46,140 nt of DNA from Fidelibacterota bacterium (GTDB taxonomy: Bacteria; Fidelibacterota; UBA8477). A program made the position numbers and the translations under genes. The stretch is taken from the NCBI GenBank assembly GCA_021734045.1, contig JAIPJR010000007.1:1-46140 (forward strand), given 5' to 3'. Shown one piece after another: positions 42,818 to 46,140 of this stretch (position 1 is its first letter; each line of letters opens with the position of its first letter). The notes beneath the pieces were generated by a model. The model saw nothing but the letters and a program-made list of their open reading frames with translations, was not told where the DNA came from and ran no database searches.

Positions 42818-43387
42818 ATGCTGGAATCACTCATTACATCTCGAGCCCGCATTAAACTGCTGCTCAAGTTCTTCCTGAACCCGGAAACCCATGCATACTT
42901 GCGGGAATTGGCGAAAGAGTTCGGTGAGTCCAGCAATGGCATTCGCCTGGAACTCAATCGCCTGGCAGAGGCCAAGCTGCTCAGGTCTGAAAATGAAGGC
43001 CGGACCGTGGTCTACCAGGCCAACACGGCCCATTCTTTCTTTCGGGACATCCAGCGCGTGGTACAAAAATATGTGGGCATTGACCGTCTGGTGGAAGAGG
43101 TGGTGAATCAACTGGGAGAAGTCGAAGCCGCCTATATCACCGGCGATTACGCCAAAGGCATTGATTCCGGTCTCATTGACCTGGTGCTGGTGGGAAAGGT
43201 GAATCAATCCGTATTGGACAAGGCGGTGACCAAAACCAGCCAGGTGATTAAACGCAAAATCCGTCCATTGGTGCTCAGTACGGTTGAATTCGAAAAATTG
43301 CGGGAGAAACTGGAAATTCCCCATGCTCTCCTGATTTGGAGTGACACCCAACCCGTGGAAGCGGAGTCGGCTGCCACGGGGTCGTGA
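42818..43387 (+). CDS. Winged-helix regulator with degenerate nucleotidyltransferase-like domain
   Basis: A 189-aa cytosolic protein. Residues ~5-75 are a winged helix of ArsR/MarR type (RIKLLLKFFLNPETHAYLRE, then NGIRLELNRLAEAKLL and TVVYQAN). Residues ~100-175 resemble a minimal nucleotidyltransferase fold: ITGDYAKGIDSGLIDLVLVG aligns with the GS.ARG...SDIDL.V motif. The first of the two metal-binding Asp residues is absent (SGLIDL), so catalysis is unlikely. Similar two-domain proteins occur near surface-polysaccharide loci in FCB bacteria as regulators. The next downstream gene is a broken four-helix fragment, so its target is not obvious. Confidence 0.78.
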   Translation: MLESLITSRARIKLLLKFFLNPETHAYLRELAKEFGESSNGIRLELNRLAEAKLLRSENEGRTVVYQANTAHSFFRDIQRVVQKYVGIDRLVEEVVNQLGEVEAAYITGDYAKGIDSGLIDLVLVGKVNQSVLDKAVTKTSQVIKRKIRPLVLSTVEFEKLREKLEIPHALLIWSDTQPVEAESAATGS

Positions 43388-43554
43388 AAAGCACTGGACT
43401 GGCGTAACAGCCAACCAGATCCTTGCTCTTGCCCTGATTGAGATAGCGCTGCAAGATCAATAAAATTAGAGCTATACCGGTTCCGTAGAATGGGACTGAG
43501 TTAGCGAAGCTATGTTCGGAGGAACAGGGAACAAGGAACAGGGAACGAAGGACA
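43388..43554. other. Intergenic spacer with GGAACAGGGAACAAGG repeat
   Basis: From ~43518 to 43545 there is a short GGAACAGGGAACAAGGAACAGGGAACGAAGG-like run (described in phrases: GGAACAGGGAAC repeated twice). It sits immediately before the truncated four-helix-bundle gene. Nothing else is recognisable. Confidence 0.6.
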
Positions 43555-43746
43555 GTGCCGACGCATAAAGATTTAGAGGTATGGAAACAATCGATTGATT
43601 TTGTTACAAAGATTTACGCGGTGACAAAAAATTTCCCGGATGAAGAAAAATTTGGGTTAACGGCTCAAATTCGACGGGCTGCCATTTCGATCCCCTCCAA
43701 TATTACGGAGACCTTCGGTAGAAATGATGCAGCCGATAGCCGGTAG
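43555..43746 (+). pseudogene. Truncated four-helix-bundle gene next to a REP/transposase unit
   Basis: GTG 43555 opens a family N-terminus ([46 protein letters not shown]) that stops after 63 residues, about half the normal length. The stop lies 10 bases before the first REP palindrome of the transposase element. No C-terminal remnant appears on the far side. The simplest reading is truncation by arrival of, or rearrangement around, the REP-transposase unit. Confidence 0.75.
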
Positions 43747-43755
43747 AAGAAAAAA

Positions 43756-43823
43756 CAACCGCGTGGCGGTTGTGGTATTGTAGTGAAGGGAAAGCAGGCA
43801 GCCAAAAATTACCGCGTAGCGGT
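43756..43823. repeat. REP pair, 5' flank of the transposase gene
   Basis: CAACCGC-GTG-GCGGTTG (43756-43772) is a perfect 7-bp stem. ACCGC-GTA-GCGGT (43811-43823) is a second stem just 11 bases before the transposase ATG. The segment GCGGTT..GGTATTGTAG after the first stem recurs, inverted, in the 3' flank. Confidence 0.85.
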
Positions 43824-43834
43824 TACGGAAATTC

Positions 43835-44311
43835 ATGAACCCCGGAACATTCACGCAGGTCATTATTCATTTGGTCTTCGCACCCCAAATGAATCATAGT
43901 TTACTACTGCGTGAGCATCGTCCACGAATATTTCAGTGCATCAGCGGTATCATTAGCCGATTGGGGCATAAAAGTGTAATTGTGAATGGCGTTCAGGATC
44001 ACATCCACATAATGTTAGGGCTGAAGCCTGATCTCAGTATTTCCCATACAGTGAAAGAAATCAAGCGGGTTTTTGCAAGGTTTATTAACGACGAAAAAAT
44101 GACCTTGGGGCGATTTGAGTGGCAACGCGGTTTTGGTGCATTTTCGGTGAGTCGTTCGCAATTAGACCGTGTTTATCAGTATGTTGCCGATCAGGAGGAG
44201 CATCACAAGCGACTCACTTTTCGTGAGGAATATGTGCAACTGTTAAAACGGTATGATATTTCGTTTAATGATGGCTATTTGTTTGAATTCAAGCCCGACA
44301 ATACAAAATAG
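43835..44311 (+). CDS. REP-associated tyrosine transposase (RAYT, IS200-like Y1 family)
   Basis: A 158-aa HUH-superfamily single-strand DNA nuclease. The HUH metal-binding pair is H56-I-H58 (VQDHIHIMLGL), and the catalytic Tyr is probably Y116 in VYQYVADQEEHHK, a segment diagnostic of the IS200/RAYT group. FEWQRGFGAFSVS (the family's W..G...F.vs) is also present. Length is normal and all key residues are intact, so it may be active. It is flanked by REP palindromes on both sides in inverted orientation, the classic RAYT arrangement in which the enzyme mobilises REP/BIME units rather than itself. Confidence 0.92.
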   Translation: MNPGTFTQVIIHLVFAPQMNHSLLLREHRPRIFQCISGIISRLGHKSVIVNGVQDHIHIMLGLKPDLSISHTVKEIKRVFARFINDEKMTLGRFEWQRGFGAFSVSRSQLDRVYQYVADQEEHHKRLTFREEYVQLLKRYDISFNDGYLFEFKPDNTK

Positions 44312-44457
44312 CGTAACCGCTCTGCGGTAAGGGTGTTCTTGAAGGGAATTTTCTTGCTACAATACCTTAACCGCTACGCGGTAGGTGAAGGTAGGTGAAG
44401 GCTCCAGGCTGATACATTCCCAATCTCGTACTCGTTCGCGTACTCGAATCTGGGCCG
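44302..44457. repeat. ~155-bp RAYT 3'-flank repeat, copy 1
   Basis: This repeat runs from the last codons of the transposase (TACAAAATAG) through both REP stems to TCGAATCTGGGCC. It recurs almost unchanged at 45779-45927. The main differences are a small indel in TCTCGTACTCGTTCGCG and isolated substitutions. Confidence 0.88.
44316..44382. repeat. REP pair, 3' flank of the transposase gene
   Basis: ACCGC-TCT-GCGGT (44316-44328) and ACCGC-TAC-GCGGT (44370-44382) are separated by 41 bases. Read on the minus strand, the second stem plus GGTATTGTAG mirrors the 5' flank, so the gene sits between inverted REP pairs. Confidence 0.85.
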
Positions 44458-44601
44458 TTCCTTGTCCTTCGTACCTGTACCCTGTCCCTCGTCCCTTGTA
44501 CCTCGTCACCCGTCACCCGTCACCCGTCACCCGTCACCCGTCACCCGTCACCCGTCACCCGTCACCCGTCACCCGTCACTCATCACCCTTTACTAAAAAA
44601 A
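44458..44601. repeat. CCTTGTCC-type run and (CGTCACC)n microsatellite
   Basis: CCTTGTCC, GTACCCTGTCCCTCGTCCC phrases (44458-44503) lead into about eleven perfect 7-base units of CGTCACC (44504-44579). The array ends 22 bases before the ATG of the small antitoxin-like gene. A 7-base period shifts frame each unit, so it is not coding. Confidence 0.9.
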
Positions 44602-44895
44602 ATGAACGCCTCTGAAAAACAAAAACTCCTCCGTCAGATCCTATGGGACTACCAAATACCAGTATCTGATGTTGAAGCAGTACTGAATGGCGATCAACCA
44701 ACCGCGGGACACTATACCCGTGAGAAACTCATCATCAAACTGCTGGAATCATATCCCTGGTTCACGATTATTCGGCTGATTTCACCGGAAGAAATAAAAG
44801 AGATTCTGACGCCAACCGTGATTAAAAAACTACGGACCAAAGCCCTGCAGCAAAATTATGAATTCATCCGCCAGAGATTACACCAGGCTTTATAG
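44602..44895 (+). CDS. Small putative antitoxin partner of the AbiEii-like protein
   Basis: A 97-aa cytosolic helical protein (KQKLLRQILWDYQIPVSDVEAV, YTREKLIIKLLESYPWFTIIRL, then SPEEIKEILTPTVIKKLR). Its last 38 bases overlap the following nucleotidyltransferase gene. Short proteins of this kind, resembling DUF6922-type domains, often precede AbiEii-like toxins as the antitoxin in place of the larger AbiEi. That role is inferred from the gene order. No Shine-Dalgarno is clear in the A-rich stretch before the ATG. Confidence 0.72.
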   Translation: MNASEKQKLLRQILWDYQIPVSDVEAVLNGDQPTAGHYTREKLIIKLLESYPWFTIIRLISPEEIKEILTPTVIKKLRTKALQQNYEFIRQRLHQAL

Positions 44896-45607
44896 GCTCC
44901 AGGATGTGTTTTTATCCTGGTGGGTGGCCCTTGAACTCCCGTTTTATCTCACCGGAGGGACGGCGCTCGGCCGTTTCTACCTGAATCACCGATATAGTGA
45001 GGATTTAGATTTTTTTGTCGATGCCAATCCAGATTACCTGAACTATCTGAAGAAATTCAAAGACCGACTATCTGAAAGTGAACTATTCGGGATCGATACG
45101 CAGAATACTTTAATTACCGAAGATTACGCCCGGTTTTTTATTCGCAACAAGTCTGAGCCTGATGATGGATTGGTACTAAAACTCGAGTTGGTGAACGATG
45201 TCGCCTTTCATCCGGGGCGCCCGCTGTCCTACCAGTATGGGCTTATCGATATCCCCGTAAATATTCTGGCCAACAAGCTCACCACGATTGTGGGACGCGA
45301 CGAACCCAAAGATGTTTTTGATATTGTGGAACTGGCGCGGAATTTTGCGTTTGAATGGGATACGATTTTCAGTTATGCCAAATCCAAAACCATTATCAAT
45401 GAGATCGAAGTAGAAGAACGACTGTTTTCCTTTCCAGTTGAATGGCTGGAGAATGTGAACTGGATCTCCACTGACCATGTTTTCGACTTGGAGGGCTTCA
45501 CAAAAAACCTTCGCCAGATTGCCAATGATTTTCTATTAGGAAAACCGAACTCCCTGGGACGGAATCGACCACCGATCGAAACAGCTTTACCAATTTATAG
45601 TTTATAA
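44858..45607 (+). CDS. AbiEii/AbiGii-type nucleotidyltransferase toxin
   Basis: A 249-aa protein of the nucleotidyltransferase fold used by type IV (AbiE-like) toxin-antitoxin and phage-abortive systems. The catalytic block is LTGGTALGRFYLNHRYSEDLDFFV: Gly33-Gly34, then Asp49 and Asp51 as metal ligands. Downstream, IDIPVNILANKLTTIVGRDEPKDVFDIVEL supplies the conserved Lys and the R.(P)KD..D pattern. All key residues are present. It overlaps the small upstream gene by 38 bases, as expected for a co-translated pair. In characterised members the enzyme modifies tRNA or uses GTP to stop growth; the target here is unknown. Confidence 0.87.
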   Translation: MNSSARDYTRLYRLQDVFLSWWVALELPFYLTGGTALGRFYLNHRYSEDLDFFVDANPDYLNYLKKFKDRLSESELFGIDTQNTLITEDYARFFIRNKSEPDDGLVLKLELVNDVAFHPGRPLSYQYGLIDIPVNILANKLTTIVGRDEPKDVFDIVELARNFAFEWDTIFSYAKSKTIINEIEVEERLFSFPVEWLENVNWISTDHVFDLEGFTKNLRQIANDFLLGKPNSLGRNRPPIETALPIYSL

Positions 45608-45778
45608 TTAACAATTTAGAATTGAGAGCCCCACAGTTTAAGATGAGTAGCGACAATCCGCTCCAGGGAAAGCGCTTCGAATTTGTACTGGAAATAATCA
45701 GTGCTATTTCCCTCGCACCTGTACCCTGTCCCTTGTCCCTTGTCCCTTGTACCCTGTGCCCCGTCACCCGTCACGCGT
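45608..45778. other. Spacer with CCCTTGTCCC low-complexity run
   Basis: AT-rich sequence after the toxin gene (AATTAACAATTTAGAATTGAG wording) is followed by CCCTTGTCCCTTGTCCCTTG and CCCCGTCACCCGTCACGCG phrases (45718-45776). It leads straight into the second RAYT-flank repeat. No gene is seen. Confidence 0.65.
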
Positions 45779-45927
45779 TACAAAATAGCGTAACCGCTCT
45801 GCGGTAGGGGTGTTCTTGAGGGGAATTTTCTTGCTACAATACCTTAACCGCTACGCGGTAGGTGAAGGTAGGTGCCAGCTCCAGGCTGATACATTCCCAA
45901 TCTCGTTCGCGTACTCGAATCTGGGCC
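45779..45927. repeat. RAYT 3'-flank repeat, copy 2, without a transposase
   Basis: A second copy of the 44302-44457 repeat in the same orientation, with REP stems at 45793-45805 and 45847-45859. It carries only the final bases of the transposase reading frame, so it is a non-autonomous unit or a segmental duplication. It is flanked by the same CCTCGTCCC-type run as copy 1. Confidence 0.88.
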
Positions 45928-46116
45928 TTTCCTCGTCCCTCGTCCCTTGTGCCCCGTCACCCGCTTGTCGCGTCGTAGCGAAGCGAAGACGGATCACGCG
46001 TCCCGCGTAATTTTCTATTGATGTCGTAATTTTGAGAAAAGAATAAGCTATATTGACAAGCAGTAAGGTGTAAGGGTCGAATCGACCGGAACCTTGCTAC
46101 TTGATCCCGGAACCAT
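45928..46116. other. Spacer and leader before a gene that starts at the window edge
   Basis: This stretch contains CCTCGTCCCTCGTCCCTTG, a CGTAGCGAAGCGAAGACGGAT fragment that is the reverse complement of the 63-bp minisatellite core (described to 20 bases: GTAGCGAAGCGAAGACGGAT), a TTGACA at 46053-46058 and a GGTCG-AAT-CGACC hairpin (46075-46087). No gene is visible. Confidence 0.5.
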
Positions 46117-46140
46117 CTCCTAAAAGGAGGTAAGGTGAGT
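46117..46140 (+). promoter_or_regulatory. Ribosome binding site in a hairpin, with GTG start of the next gene
   Basis: AAGGAGGT (46124-46131) is a near-ideal Shine-Dalgarno followed 3 bases later by GTG (46135-46137). CTCCT (46117-46121) can pair with AGGAG (46125-46129) around AAA, which would hide the ribosome site. The coding sequence lies outside the window. Confidence 0.45.

Noticed and set aside
46060-46140. Possible tRNA or other structured RNA from GGTCGAATCGACC
   Set aside because: No acceptor stem or T-arm (GGTTCGAATCC) consistent with a tRNA surrounds it; it is better read as a leader hairpin.

Overview
This 46 kb window looks like a chromosomal segment from a Gram-negative, diderm bacterium of the FCB group. 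The best clues are a C-terminal type IX secretion sorting tail containing the NPFNP signature (typical of non-Bacteroidota FCB lineages such as Calditrichota, Neomarinimicrobiota or Ignavibacteria), FG-GAP/ASPIC repeat surface proteins, many exported proteins and lipoproteins, outer-membrane barrels ending in Phe, and abundant low-complexity intergenic repeats. The exact phylum cannot be fixed from this sequence alone. No rRNA, tRNA or CRISPR array was seen.

Layout. (1) 1-2.3 kb: 3' part of a sigma-54 activator, a GspF/PilC-type inner-membrane platform protein and a 48-residue membrane protein. (2) 2.5-12.3 kb: one gene for a ~3270-residue secreted protein made of five seven-repeat FG-GAP propellers, each followed by an ASPIC/UnbV domain, then PKD, Ig-like, FnIII, dockerin-like and cohesin-like domains and a sorting tail. 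(3) 12.4-13.2 kb: a minus-strand FnIII lipoprotein. (4) 13.3-31.2 kb: a tightly packed plus-strand cluster of envelope genes. It encodes a DUF4384-like lipoprotein, a caspase-fold protease fused to a propeller-like half, a TolB-like propeller/coiled-coil protein, an exported CxxCxxCxxC protein, a complete divergent peptide-type ABC transporter (solute-binding protein, two permeases, one fused double ATPase), two lipoproteins (one with a cohesin-like domain), a DUF5683-like protein, and a TPR-to-barrel protein split by a nine-A tract that looks like a -1 frameshift site. This cluster is the best candidate in the window for an undescribed system. (5) 31.3-33.6 kb: a porin, a flavinylation-motif FMN-binding protein and a four-helix membrane protein behind a sigma-70-like promoter overlapped by a Fur-box-like palindrome. 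(6) 34.4-36.8 kb: a Wzc-type polysaccharide co-polymerase/tyrosine kinase.

(7) 36.8-46.1 kb is different in character. It has short genes separated by tandem and palindromic repeats: a DUF5674 pair, cysD and cysN (sulfate activation) pushed apart by a 63-bp minisatellite and a broken four-helix-bundle gene, two further four-helix-bundle genes (one truncated), a winged-helix/nucleotidyltransferase-like regulator, a REP-associated tyrosine transposase flanked by REP pairs with a third pair 1.5 kb away, and an AbiEii-like toxin with its small partner. One repeat array has become coding, as a 69-residue pentapeptide leader on CysN.

How the genes may work together (inference): the caspase/ABC cluster reads as an envelope proteolysis and peptide-uptake machine. 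The porin/flavoprotein operon reads as iron-responsive extracytoplasmic redox. CysD/CysN near the polysaccharide kinase could supply activated sulfate for a sulfated exopolysaccharide.
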